In this document: positions 1 through 11,630 of the stretch, piece by piece
Numbering within the stretch: the first letter of the stretch is position 1
Layout of the letters: each line of letters starts with the position of its first letter
Assembly (NCBI GenBank): GCA_951213105.1
Contig: OX578153.1
Location: 58,264,520-58,328,519, forward strand
Length of the DNA stretch: 64,000 nucleotides
Source: Amaurobius ferox
Taxonomy: Eukaryota > Arthropoda > Arachnida > Araneae > Amaurobiidae
Direction: 5' to 3'
Notes under the pieces: model-generated
Database searches by the model: none
Told to the model about the DNA's origin: nothing
What the model saw: the letters and a program-made list of their open reading frames with translations, nothing else
Program-made: the position numbers and the translations under genes

Positions 1-332
1 ATGAAAAAAGGTACTTTGACTAATACTTTTGTATTTGAACGCCAATAGTCATTTATCTGCTGTAAGTATAACTTATTTCTCCGTCTATAAGGCTTGGCGA
101 GATTTTGGCGGCGAATTTGGCGGAATGTCGTCAACTTGGCGACATTTTTAATTGTTGCCAAATTGTTGAAAATGACGCTAAATCAATGAAAATGACGACT
201 AATTGAAGAAAATTCAATATCTTAGAAAGAATATAAGTATCCACTATAAGAATAACATTTTTTTTAACTGTAAAAGTAGTAAATTCATTGCATTATATAA
301 GGAAAGTCATGTGTTGCCCACATCAGATTTTT
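1..332 (-). repeat. Family A element, minus copy, cut by window start
   Basis: This is the 5' portion of the short interspersed family A in reverse orientation. It ends in the inverted form of the family's 5' tip (TCTGATGTGGGCAACACAT) at about 327. The same text recurs at 1728-2040, 17431-18383 and 63268-64000. The body is rich in TTGGCGA/TGGCGAGAT words. No coding capacity is visible. It faces the copy at 1728, so the two form an inverted pair around about 1.4 kb. Confidence 0.8.
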
Positions 333-1727
333 ATTTATTCATTTACATCGAATATTTCTGACCATTTTAAAAATAAAATTTTTCAGTTGTATAATTTAGA
401 ATTTACCCCGAAATCTAATTAACCCCTAGTTTGAAGAATATCTCACAAATAATTTTTGAACTAGAACGAATACTAACATTGAGATAGGTAGAGAAACACA
501 CCCAACGTTAAACAACGGTTTCTATATCATCCTCCACCTTTTATATAGTGTATTTTGATATCTAGCAAATACCCCTCAAAACGCCTTAAGCTACTTAAGT
601 CCAATTAATCGAACCTTGAGGTAACATGGCGTTTGAGATGTTTCAAACCAGATGGTTCGGTTGTGCCGAGATGTTAGATATATAGCAGGAGTTAATCATT
701 CCACTGTGCATCTAATTTCCAAATCCATTATAGTGCAGTATAACTGCTATAGTTTCCAATATTACAGAAGAACATTGACTTATAATTTTCAGAAATTCAT
801 TCTGCATTTAAAGCACCTTATTTTAATACATATGTGTAATAAATAAGTATTATCCCAAATATTCCAAATTCAAAAAGTTTTATTAAACTTACTTGCACAT
901 GCAAATAATAGCAGTTGGCACATGGGTATATAATAGGCAAATAATATACAGCTAAGATTGCGACATCTTCAGCCCTAAATTATGGTGGATTAACCCGAAA
1001 TGCAAGAGGATGCAATTTTTGGAGAAGGAAAGGAAGGAGAAAAATCTTTCTAGAACGTTCCATCTGAGTGAGGTAAAATTTACAAAGTTGGGCGCGAAAG
1101 ATTGATACACACTCCAGATGAAAGTTTAACTAATCTGTATTATTGATGTTGCAAATAAACTTTAAGGAACTGAAGTGCTAAATCTGAAACTTGAGAATGT
1201 GAAGAAAATATACATATTGATGCTTCTCTGGGATATTTTAATATATTCATTTCTGCAGGTCTGCATGTATATATCTCTGTTTTACATTCAGAATGATTAG
1301 GTAAATTGTAGAACTATATAGAATTATTTAAAATATGAATGATTAAAACAAACGTTGTCCGAAATTTAAAATTTGGTCATCATTGCATTTTATGGGGTAA
1401 GAATGATAACTCCCATAAACCCTATAGAATTAGTAGTCTATAGCTTTCTTGCTCTATTTGTACTGATTCTAAGGGGGCTTAACAGGGAAACAAGCGCAAT
1501 ATTTAGTGAACTGTCATTATTATAAGCAAGTTATAGTTGAGATTTTGTTTGAAAAAATTAAATGGTAATTTTAGCAATTAGTTTCATTTGATCTAATTCA
1601 TAAGTTTGAGTATTGTATTGCCAAGCTGCGATCAATTCACATGAGCTGATATTCGTACTTCCTTGTAGTACGAAATTCATTTTATACTGCAAGTCCGAGG
1701 CACATCAACTCTTTTGTACAAAAAAAA
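333..1727. other. AT-rich spacer, nothing recognised
   Basis: This stretch lies between two inverted family A copies. I see no conserved open frame, no RNA gene and no recognisable transposon end. Short open frames here look random. Confidence 0.5.
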
Positions 1728-2508
1728 TCTGATGTGGGCAACACATGACTTTCCTTATATAATGCAATGAATTTACCACATTTACAGTAAAAAAAAATCG
1801 TTTATTCTTATAGTAGGTACTTATAGTCTTTCCAAGATATTGAATTTTCGACAACTAGTCGTCATTTTTATTGATTTAGCGTCATTTTTATTCATTTGGC
1901 GAGATTTTTGTTGATTTAGCAACATTTAAAAAAGTTGCCAAGTTGGCGACATTCGTTGCCAAATTCGTTGCCAAAATATCGCCAAGCGTTATGGATGGAG
2001 AAATAAGTTATTCTTATAGCAGATAAATGACTATTGGCGTTCAAATACAAAATTATTACTCAAAGTATATTTTCTCATGAATGGTACGAGCTAGATCCAC
2101 GAGAATGGTGTCACCAAATTTATCGCATGATATTACATATGGAAAGTGAACATGTTTCTCAACAGTTAATTTTTCGTTTTAATTTGTGGGATTTTTTGAT
2201 AAATTTATTTGAAAAATGCGCAATATCTCGAGAACGGTTCGTGCTAGCGTTCTAAAGTGTATGCCAATCGTTTTCTAAAGAAAAATTACATAAGAAATGT
2301 CTAGTTGCGTAACTTTATTAAAGGTTTTGATTTTTTGATGATTTTTTCAAAATTTCACTGGACAATTTAGGGGGTTCTGAACATTCGATTACGTTTAAAA
2401 ACAATAGGCTTCCAGTATTCACGGATTATGATTTTTGTACCAAATTTAATTCGAATTTCCCCATTCGTTCGTGAGATATCGTCTCCACAGACTCACTGAC
2501 ACACCCAT

Positions 2509-2551
<43 letters not shown>

Positions 2552-2670
2552 TCACCTCAAAAAGTTTTGATCAGGGATGCTTGAAATGTGCTCTCCCGTC
2601 GAAAACTCGAATTCGAATTTTCGACCCCGTCACAATACCTTCCTTATACATTATGTATATAACGAAAGTA
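1728..2670 (+). mobile_element. Family A non-autonomous element, full length
   Basis: A complete copy of about 943 bp. It starts TCTGATGTGGGCAACACATG and continues with ACTTTCCTTATATA. It has a CA microsatellite near 2519-2548 and the phrase CGAATTCGAATTTTCGACC, and ends in a near-palindromic hairpin of the form ACTTTCCTTATA...GGAAAGTA (here mutated to ACGAAAGTA). The 5' subterminal motif is the inverse of the 3' hairpin arm. There is no terminal inverted repeat and no ORF. The closest architectural match I know is a HINE/DINE-1-like non-autonomous Helentron; this is inference from structure. Confidence 0.7.
2519..2548. repeat. (CA)n microsatellite
   Basis: A dinucleotide CA run inside the family A copy. 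All A copies carry a CA or TG tract at this place, so it is part of the element plan. Confidence 0.9.
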
Positions 2671-2699
2671 ATAATCATAGCACTCTAATATAAACAATA

Positions 2700-3030
2700 T
2701 AATTGCAAAGCTGGAAGTCAGTGTCTCCATACAAAGAGGCTGGGATTCTTAATTCAAAAATGTCGTTGGGATATTCCATGTTACATCCTTCACCCTTCAT
2801 CTTCGTAGTCCTGTTATGCAAAAATCCTTCATTCTACAGAGAAAATGGGATGCTTCATCATCAAATGCAGTTGGGATTTTTTATCATACAATGCAGCTGC
2901 AATTCTTCATCCTGCATTACAGATGGCATATTTGATTCTACAATGTATTTGATATTTTTTATCCTATGCAGAGGAGCTGGAATGTTTCATCTTATAATGC
3001 AGCTGCAATTTAATCCAGAGCACAAGTGAA
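2700..3030. repeat. Degenerate ~27-bp tandem repeat
   Basis: Loosely repeated units resemble GCAGCTGCAATTCTTCATC or GGGATKYTTCATCATACAATG, spaced by roughly 26-30 bases. A related unit appears near 3180-3215. The 108-codon open frame over this region comes from the repeat and has no recognisable domain. Confidence 0.5.
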
Positions 3031-3626
3031 AAGTTTTAAATATGCGTGTGTACTCGAAGCACGTTATACTGTGAGCTTCAGCCACAATAGTCCTGTTATG
3101 CAAAAATAAAAATTTTTAGAATACCAATGACACAGTCCAATTCTATAACTATAAATTAATGCCACAGCACAGGACGACTGGAATCTTCCATTATACAGTG
3201 TAGCTGGGATCATATGTTTACAGAGGCGTATTTAAGGGAGGGTTAGGGAAATCCCCCCGTCCCCCAAGAATTGGAAAATTTCAAAATGCTTCGTAAACAT
3301 GCATGTGAAAAAAAAATCTACTCAATCAGTTTGTAGTTCTGGAGACTTTGAATAAAAAATATAATCCGTTTCTACCTCCAATAAAAAAATAAATAAGTAC
3401 GAAGTTTTTCGAAACTAATAATTCAAAAAGAAGTGCCCCGGCTACTGCATCATTGCAATAGAGAAGAGGGGAGGATTATCCTACTGCAGTAAAACTCGAA
3501 ATTTCCAAATTTGTAAAAATCCAGGTTTCTGAAGCCGACAGAAGAAGCTGAGTTCAAAAGCCAGTTATTTAGAGGTCTGCACGGGTATAATTTTAAAAAA
3601 TTTCCCCTGCCCAAATATATATATAT
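3031..3626. other. Spacer, nothing recognised
   Basis: AT-rich sequence between the degenerate repeat and the first family B copy. It contains short A runs and one C-rich patch near 3256-3268. I see no gene. Confidence 0.4.
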
Positions 3627-5164
3627 ACTAGCTGAATACCCTTTGAAAATCAATAGTCTCGCAATAAGCAACCCCTAAATAATGTAAATTTTTTAATAAT
3701 TCGCGTTTCACATTTATTCGAAAAATCCAATATTTTGGTCTATCACATTTAAAAGGAAGCGTGCCTCATTTATTCGGAAAATCGAACATCTTAGTGTGCG
3801 GCACTCCTTAAAATAGCAAATATTGGAAATCTGGAATTTCACATTTTCTTTCTTTCAAATTATCTACACGCACACCAAATTTGAAGTCTCTAACCTATCG
3901 AGAAGAATGTTTTTTCTATCACTTCACCTTTCGAACGTTTTTCTGTGTAACACCCCGTTAATGAATATTTTTGTTAAATATTATTCATCTTTGGTTTTTT
4001 TGTCAAATGGTTAGCCAATATACTAAATTTCAAGCCTCTATCACGTTGTAAAGGAGGCGTTTTTCATTTGTTCGGCAAATCGAACATTTTAGTGAGCGGC
4101 ACCCCCTACAATAGCAAATGTTAGAAAACTGAAATTGCACACTTTCATTCTTTCCAACTTTTTACCCGTACACCAAAGTTGAAGTTTCTATCTCATCGCG
4201 AAGCATGCTTTTCTAGCATTTCACATTTCGAATGCTTTTGGGAGGAGTACCCACCCCCTTAAATAAACATTTTTGAAAAACTCTGTCAGACTTCTGTCAT
4301 ATGATTTCTGTCAGATGACTTCTGTCAGATGACTCTGTCAGACTTCTGCCAGGTTTTTGTGACGTCTGTCAGATGATTCGTCCATGTACCAAATACCAAG
4401 CCACTATCACGTTTAAAAGGGGGCACTTCTCCTTTATTCCGAATATCGAACATTTTGGTGTGCAACACCCCCCCCCAAAGTAGAAAAACCCAAAGTAGAA
4501 TAAACTGAAATTGTACACTTTCTTCCTTCTAAACTATCTACCCTTACACCAAATTTTATATCTCTATCTCCCTTCAAAGCATGGTTTTTTATCAATTCAC
4601 TTTTCGAACGTTTTACTCTGGAGCACCCCCTTAAACGAATATTTGTGAAAAAATATATTCATCTTGGGTGTTTTCGTCAAATGATTAGCCCATATACCAA
4701 ATTTCAATCCTCTATCAATTTTTAAAGGAGTCTTTTTTTCCATTTATTCGGTATATCGAACATTTTGGTGTGCTTCATCCCCTTAAGTAGAAAATATTGA
4801 AAATCTGAAATTGCGCACTTTCTTCCTTTCGAACGATTTACCCATACACCAAATTTGAAGTCTCTATCTCATTGCAAAGCATACTTTCTTATCATTTTAC
4901 TTTTCGAACGTTTTGGTGTTGTTGTTGTTGAGACCCAGACCGTCCGACCTACCAGAAAGGTGTAAGGTAACTGTAGAACGTTTTGGTGTGGAGCACCCCC
5001 TCTAGAGAATGTTTTCAAAAAATTCGATTTTTCCAGGGGCTTTTATCGAACGATCGAGCCGTGTACCAAATTGCAAGTCTCTATCTATTCGGGAAGTGCC
5101 TAAAAAAGCGTGACAGACAGACGGACAGATGGACGGACAGACGGACACTTGGCAATTAGTATAT
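3627..5164 (+). repeat. Family B element, copy 1
   Basis: It begins ACTAGCTGAATACCC (consensus ACTAGCCGAATACCCGTTG, with a small hairpin CCGTTGA/TCAACGG) and ends at a GACA-rich tract followed by ACTTGGCAATTAGTATATA. The body repeats subunits of about 150 bp containing ATTTATTCG, CGAACGTTTT, GGCACCCCC and ACACCAAATTTGAAGTCTC. There is no protein domain. The tail of GACA repeats then an AT-rich end resembles 3' ends of RTE-type LINEs or short rolling-circle elements; I cannot decide which. It abuts copy 2 head to tail. Confidence 0.7.
4920..4975 (-). mobile_element. 5'-truncated SINE tail with target site duplication
   Basis: A 56-bp reverse-oriented fragment of the SINE tail seen at 21300-21360 and 59110-59170: a GTT-repeat tail, then the inverse of GGTCGGACGGTCTGG. 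It is flanked by a 14-bp direct repeat GAACGTTTTGGTGT at 4906-4919 and 4976-4989. This is a clean retroposition into family B copy 1. Confidence 0.9.
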
Positions 5165-7280
5165 ACTTGCCGAATACCCGTTGAAAATCAACGGTCTTGC
5201 AATAAGCAATCCCTGAATAATGTAATTTTTTTAATAATTCGCGTTTCACATTTATTCTACAAATCAAATATTTTGGTGTGCAGAACCCCCTAAAGAAGAA
5301 AATATTGGGAAACTAAATTTCCGCATTTCTTCCTTTCGAATTATTTACCCGTACACCACATTAAAGTCTATCTCATCCACCCCTATATTAGTTTTGGAAC
5401 TTTTTTCTGTGAAGCACACCCATAACTGAACATTTTTAAAAAACTATCTTTCTCTTGGGTTTTTTATGGGATGATTGGCCCATATACCGAATATCAAGCC
5501 TCTATCACATTTAAACAGAAGCTTGCCTCATTTATTCGAAAAATGGAACATATTAGTGTGCAGCACCCCTTAATGTAGCAAATATTGGAAATATGAAATT
5601 TCACGCTTTCTTCCTTTCAAACTATCTACCCGTACACCAAATTTGAAGTCTCTATCCTATTGAGAAGCATGTTTATTCTATCACTTCACCTTTCGAACGT
5701 TTTTCTGTGTAGCACCCCGATAATGAACATTTTTGTCAAACTGTATTCATGTTTGGTTTTTTTGTCAAATCGTTAGCCCATATACTAAATGTCAAGCTTC
5801 TATCACATTGTAAAGGAGGTGTTTTTCATTTGTTCGGTAAATCGAACATTTTAGTGACACACCCCCTACAATAACAAATGTTGGAAAACTGAAATTGCAC
5901 ACTTTCTTCCTTTCCAACTTTTTACCTGTACACTAAATTTGAAGTCTCTATCTCATCGCGAAGCATACTTTTCTAGCATTTCATCTTTCGAATGCTTTTG
6001 TGTGGAGTACCCACCCCCTTAACTATACATATTTGAAAAACTCTATTCTTTTTGTGATTTCTGTCAGATTATTTTCCCATATATCAAATATCAAGCCTCT
6101 ATCACGTTTTAAAAGGGGCGTTTCTCCTTTATTCCGAAAATCGAACATTTTGGTGTGCGGCACCCCCTAAAGTAGAAAATATTGGTAAACTGAAATTTTA
6201 CACTTTCTTCCTTTCAAACTATCTACCCTTATACCAAATTTGATATCTCTATCTCAATGCGAAGCATGGTTTTTTATCAATTCACTTTTCAAACGTTTTA
6301 ATGTGGGGCACCCCCTTAAACGAACATTTTTGAAAAACTATATTTGTTTTGGGTGTTTCCATCAAATGATTAGCCGATATACCGAATTTCAAGCCTCTAT
6401 CAAATTTTAAAGGATCGTTTTCTCATTTATTCTGCAAATTGAATATTTTGGTGTGCGGCACCCCCTTAAGTAGAAAATATTGGAAATCTGAAATTGCACG
6501 CTTTCTTCCTTTCGAACGATTTACCAATACACCAAATTTGAAGTCTCTATCTCATCCCAAAGCATGCTTTCCTATCATTTCACTTTTCGAACGTTTTAGT
6601 GTGCGGCACCCCCTTAGGTAGAAAATATTGGAAATCTGAAATTCCACACTTTCTTCCTTTCGAACGATTTACCCATACACCAAATTTGAAGTCTTTACCT
6701 CATCGCAAAGCATTCTTTCCTATCATTTCACTTTTCGAACGTTTTAGCGTGCGGCACCCCCTTGAGTAGAAAATATTGGAAATCTGAAAATGCACACTTT
6801 CTGCCTTTCGAACGATTTACCCATACACCAAATTTGAAGTCTCTACCTCATCGCAAAGCATGCTCTCCTATCATTTCACTTTTCGAACGTTTTGGTGTGC
6901 TGCACCCCCCCTTAAGTAGAAAATATTGGAAATCTGAAATTGCACACTTTCTTCCTTTCGAGTGATTTATCTATATACCAAATTTGAAGTCTCTATCTCA
7001 TCGCAAAGTATGCCTTCCCGTCATTTCAGTTTTCGAACGTTTTGGTGTGCTGCACACCCCCTTAAGTAGAAAATATTGGAAATCTGAAATTGCACACTTT
7101 CTTCCTTTCGAGTGATTTACCAATATACCAAATTTGAAGTCTCTATCTCATCGCAAAGCATGCTTTCCCGTCATTTCACCAAATTGCAAGTCTCTATCTA
7201 TTCGGGAAGTGCCTAAAAAAGCGTGACAGGCAGACGGACAGACAGACAGACGGATACTTGGCAATTAGTATATATAATAG
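5165..7280 (+). repeat. Family B element, copy 2
   Basis: It starts ACTTGCCGAATACCCGTTG directly at the end of copy 1 and ends at GCAATTAGTATATA near 7275. It is the longest copy because the ~150-bp subunit is amplified around 6590-7160. Frames stay open across subunits since 150 is divisible by three. Only repetitive peptides result. Confidence 0.7.
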
Positions 7281-8848
7281 ATAGATTTGTGTGCGCACCC
7301 CTTAAAGTAGCAAATATTGGAAATCTGAAATTTCACACTTTCTTCCTTTCAAACTATCTACCCGTTTACCAAATTTGAGGTCGCTATCCTATTGAGAAGC
7401 ATGTTTTTCTATCACTTCACCTTTTGAACGTTATTCTGTGTAGCACCTCGTTAAAGAAAATTTTTGTCAAATTGTAGTCATCTTTGGTTTTTTTGTCAAA
7501 TGGTTAGCCCATATACTAAATTTCAAATCTCTATCACATTGTAAAGGAGGCGTTTTTCATTTGTTCGGTAAATCGAACATTTTAGTGAGCGGCACCCTCT
7601 ACAATAGCAAATGTTGGAAAGCTGAAATTTCACACTTTCTACCTTTCCAACTATTTACCCCTACACCATATTTGAAGTCTCTATCTCATTGCAAAGCCTC
7701 CTTTTTCTAACAATTCACCTTTCGAATGTTTTTGTGTACAGTACCCACCCCCTTAAATATGCATTTTTGAAAAAATCCATTTTCATTGGGTTTATTCACC
7801 GTTATTTACCCCATCTTCATTGGGGTCACATTATTCGCCCATGTACCAAATATCAAGCCTCTATCAAATTTTAATGTAGTCGTTTCTCATTTATTCGGTA
7901 AATCGAACATTTTGGTGTGCAGCACCCCCTTAAGTAGAAAATATTCGAAATCTGAAATTGTACACTTTCTTCCTTTCAAACGGTTTACCCATACACCAAA
8001 TTTGAAGTCTCTATCTTATCGCAAAGCATACTTTCCTATCATTTCACTTTTCGAACGTTTCGGTGTGGAGCACCCCCTATACGAACATTTTAGAAAACTA
8101 TATTCGTTTTGGGTGTTTTCTTCAAATGATTAGCCCATATACCAAATTTCAAGCCTGTATCAAATTTTAAAGTAGCCGTTTCTCATTTATTCGGTAAATC
8201 GAACATTTTGGTGTGCGGCACCCCCTTAAGTAGAAAATATTCGAAACCTGAAATTGTACACTTTTTTCCTTTCAAACGGTTTACCCATACACCAAATTTG
8301 AAGTCTCTATCTCATCCCAAAGCATGCTCTCCTATCATATCACTTTTCGAACGTTTTGGTGTGCTGCACACCCCCTTAAGTAGAAAATATTGGAAATCTG
8401 AAATTGCACACTTTCTTCCTTTCGAGTGATTTATCTATATACCAAATTTGAAGTCTCTATCTCATCGCAAAGTATGCCTTCCCGTCATTTCAGTTTTCGA
8501 ACGTTTTGGTGTGCTGCACACCCCCTTAAGTAGAAAATATTGGAAATCTGAAATTGCACACTTTCTTCCTTTCGAGTGATTTACCAATATACCAAATTTG
8601 AAGTCTCTATCTCATCGCAAAGCATGCTTTCCCGTCATTTCACTTTTCGAACGTTTTGGTGTGGGGCACCCCCTCTATAGAACGTTTTCGAAAAATTCGA
8701 TTTTTCCAGGGGGTTTTATCGAACGACCGAGCCGTGTACCAAATTGCAAGTCTCTATCTATTCGGGAAGTGCCTAAAAAAGCGTGACAGACAGACGGACA
8801 GACAGACAGACGGACAGACAGACAGACGGGCACTTGGCAATTAGTATA
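7281..8848 (+). repeat. Family B element, copy 3 (5' truncated)
   Basis: It lacks the ACTAGCCGAATACCC start and begins inside a subunit near 7288. It ends with the GACA tract and CACTTGGCAATTAGTATATA at about 8848. The last part duplicates the end of copy 2. The hAT transposon sits exactly at its downstream junction. Confidence 0.7.
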
Positions 8849-9054
8849 TACTAGCCCAGGGGTCGGCAACCTATTGAAACGGAAGAGCCAAAAGTTACAA
8901 TTTACAAAATTTCCCAGTTTTTAAAGAGCCACTAAAAATTTTCGTTTCAATATTATAGTATTTGCTTATATATATTGGATTTTGATTTAAAATAAACGGC
9001 TTTAAATACGGAATACTATTTATTCATATAAAAACACAAATATAGATAGGTACA

Positions 9055-10989
9055 TCAATGGGAGCATTGGCTTTGCATGGCTTTTGAAAGTTTGATTAAA
9101 TCTGGCTTATAACTTGTTATTTTAAGTTTCAAGCACGACTCTAGATTTTTATTTGTTAGTTGACTTCTAACTTTACTTTTTATTATATTCATGCAAGAGA
9201 ACGCTTGCTCGCACGAATATGTCGACTCGAAGATCGTCAGCACTCCATATGCCAACTTCTTCACCTCACTGTAGCATTCTGGAAGACTATTCCATGCGCC
9301 GAATATGAGGACCTCAACTCTAGGAATTTCTTTTAGAGCTGTCCACTTGTGCTGCGCGAAGTGCATGCATTTCTGGACCCCCAACTCTTCCAACTGGCTC
9401 TTGAGTTCTGTGAACTTGCCACTCCACAAGTCTTTCCTTTTCAAATCTAGCAATTGCGTTTGGAGCGATCTAGCATCAATTCCAAATGGCTCAATGTTGA
9501 TCTCATTTGCATTTGTGTTGAGAGTATTTACTATGAACGCGAGAGTACATTTGTTTGTTTTGAATTGCTCGAATCTCTCAGCCAATCCATCCTTCATGTT
9601 TTTTAAAGCTAGGCTGAAGTAATTCGTGTCAATAGTTGCATTGGTCTCATCGCGATATTGCTTCAGATTTTTAAAATGAAGTAATTTACCGCTTCCCATG
9701 TCTTCAACAAAAAGAAGTAATTTTTTTTCGAAACAAACTACTTCTTCAAGCAAGGCGTAGGCTGGGTTGCCCTTTCCTTGCAGTTTTAGATTTAGTTTCA
9801 TTGTGGTATGTACCATGAAGTTGAATTTTTGCAGCAATTTGTTTTCTTCCAATTCGGGATGGTCAATGCTTTTTTCATTGAGGAATATTTTTATTTCACA
9901 CAAGCACAAAGCAAAACGCTGCAATACGTTACCTCTGGAAAACCATCGCACTTTATTGTGCAGAAGTAGGTCAGAAAACTGGCTATCTATTTCTGCAAGG
10001 AGATCTTTAAACTGGCGATGGTAGAGTGCTTTTGCCAAGATGCTCTTAATAATCTTAATTACCAAGTTCATGACCTCAACTATTTCGGCCGGAAATGTTT
10101 GGGCACAAAGCGCTTCATGATGAGTTATGCAGTGAAACGTTAGAATTTAGTGGTTTATTTTTTTCTGAAGAATTGATGTTACCCCTCTATGTATTCCTGT
10201 CATACTTCTGGCTCCATCAGTTGCTATAGAAACGATTTTATTTATATCGATTCCATTGTCTTCCAGGCATTTTTGCACAGTATTTGCTATATCTTCTCCA
10301 CGAGTTTGCCCTGAGAGCGGTAGCAATCCTAGCAGTTCTTCTTTTGGACCTTGGGACGACATATTCCTGACGAAAAGGGTAACTTCTGCCGTGCCTTTTA
10401 TGTCGCAAGACTCATCTATAGCAAGTGATAAGGCAGAAGCCAGTTGAATGTCTTCCACTTGCATATGTGTTACATTTGAAGACATTTTAGCAGTTCTATC
10501 TTGTACTGTTTTAGCAGATAATGGCAAATCTTTGATTTTTTTCATGATTTCTGCTTTGTTTTTAAAATCACGAAACAGTTCTCCAGATGCACTTATAAAA
10601 CAATCTTTGACGTACTCACCATCTGTGAATGGTTTTCCTCTTTTTGCAATTTCTAATGATACTGCAAAATTTGCCAGATTTACATTATTGGAAGATTGCG
10701 CCCAGTTACTTAGCATGGAACTTGACTGTTGTTGTTTTTTTTTTTTTTGGAGCTCTTCAACAGCTTTTTTTCATGCGTCACCGGTTGGATATTTACCAGC
10801 AAACTGGGTATGTTTTGTAGTGAAGTGTCTCTCCAAATTTGACTTCTTATTGTGTGCGAGTTTTTCGTGGCAAATGAAACAAGTCGGAAGGCCATCTGTG
10901 TTGCATATGAATGCAAACGACTCCGTCCAATCCTGATTGAATTCTCGGTTTTCTTATTCAGTTCTTCTGTTTCCTTTACCAGACGCCAT
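9055..10989 (-). pseudogene. hAT transposase, BED-finger type, three nonsense codons
   Basis: One reading frame of 645 codons including its stop runs from ATG at 10989 down to 9055 with no frameshift. It is broken by TAA at 10954-10956, TGA at 10771-10773 and TAA at 10147-10149. The N-terminus shows a BED-type zinc finger (CFIC ... RHFTTKH). A catalytic-type aspartate lies in LAIDES (about residue 192) and a second in IATDGA (about 258). The C-terminal hAT dimerisation segment [12 protein letters not shown] holds the expected glutamate (about 594). The sequence resembles the GTF2IRD2/ZBED branch of domesticated hATs. It would act in the nucleus as cut-and-paste transposase. Dead here, but little decayed. 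Confidence 0.93.
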
Positions 10990-11613
10990 GCTGGCGCGGA
11001 GCTGAAAAAATGACTTTTTAAAATTTTACTTAGCTATCTAAAACGGCAAACAATTTATTTACCATTATTACTTCGTTAGCACGATCCTCAGATATGTAAT
11101 TCAATTCTGTTACTGATTTTATTATATTATACGCGTACATACATTTGAGAAGATAGTTCGCTTCTAAATCGTATTCTTCTTGAAACAACAAGTGAATAGA
11201 CACGCAGAAACCGCAAGCGATTAAATTAACACACATGCAACTTAACGTCGACCGCGATATCCGAGGATGACTGACTGACAACACGTCTAGAACCTAGACG
11301 TGTTGTCTAGAGTCTAGACGATGGCTGTTTGGGTGAGACGGAAATGAAATTCAATTGGCTGAAAGATAAACATGGTCACGGAGTCTCATCTCTAAGAACA
11401 AAACAATAGTTCAAATTTATCTCATTACGGTCATGTTAAGCTTAGCGATTTGTAATTAACGATTATAAAAATAGAAGCTATTGAGAAATTAGGTACTTAA
11501 AAATATATTTTCTTATTTTTTAAGGGTTTTCATAATAAAATATTAATTTTTTCGAATGGAACTGGAGAGCCGCAACTTTACATCAAAAGAGCCACATGCG
11601 GCTCGCGAGCCGC
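10990..11613. other. hAT 5' untranslated and subterminal region
   Basis: Non-coding part of the hAT element upstream of the transposase ATG. It contains a short inverted motif, CTAGACGTGTTGTCTAG, near 11286-11320, and GAGCCGC/GAGCCACATGCGG repeats next to the TIR. These could be transposase binding sites. This is inference from position. Confidence 0.5.
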
Positions 11614-11630
11614 AGGTTGCCGACCCCTGT

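Larger units (their letters stand above)
8857..11629 (-). mobile_element. hAT transposon with perfect TIRs and 8-bp TSD
   Basis: A 2773-bp element. It has a perfect 16-bp terminal inverted repeat, CAGGGGTCGGCAACCT at 8857-8872 and its complement at 11614-11629. Both sides carry the 8-bp target duplication TACTAGCC (8849-8856 and 11630-11637), the length expected for hAT. The right subterminal part has GAGCCGC repeats typical of hAT ends. It encodes a single transposase on the minus strand with three stop codons. It split the start of a family B copy at ACTAGCC. Confidence 0.95.

Noticed and set aside
2703..3029. 108-codon open frame
   Set aside because: Consists of degenerate ~27-bp repeats. 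No domain or start context.
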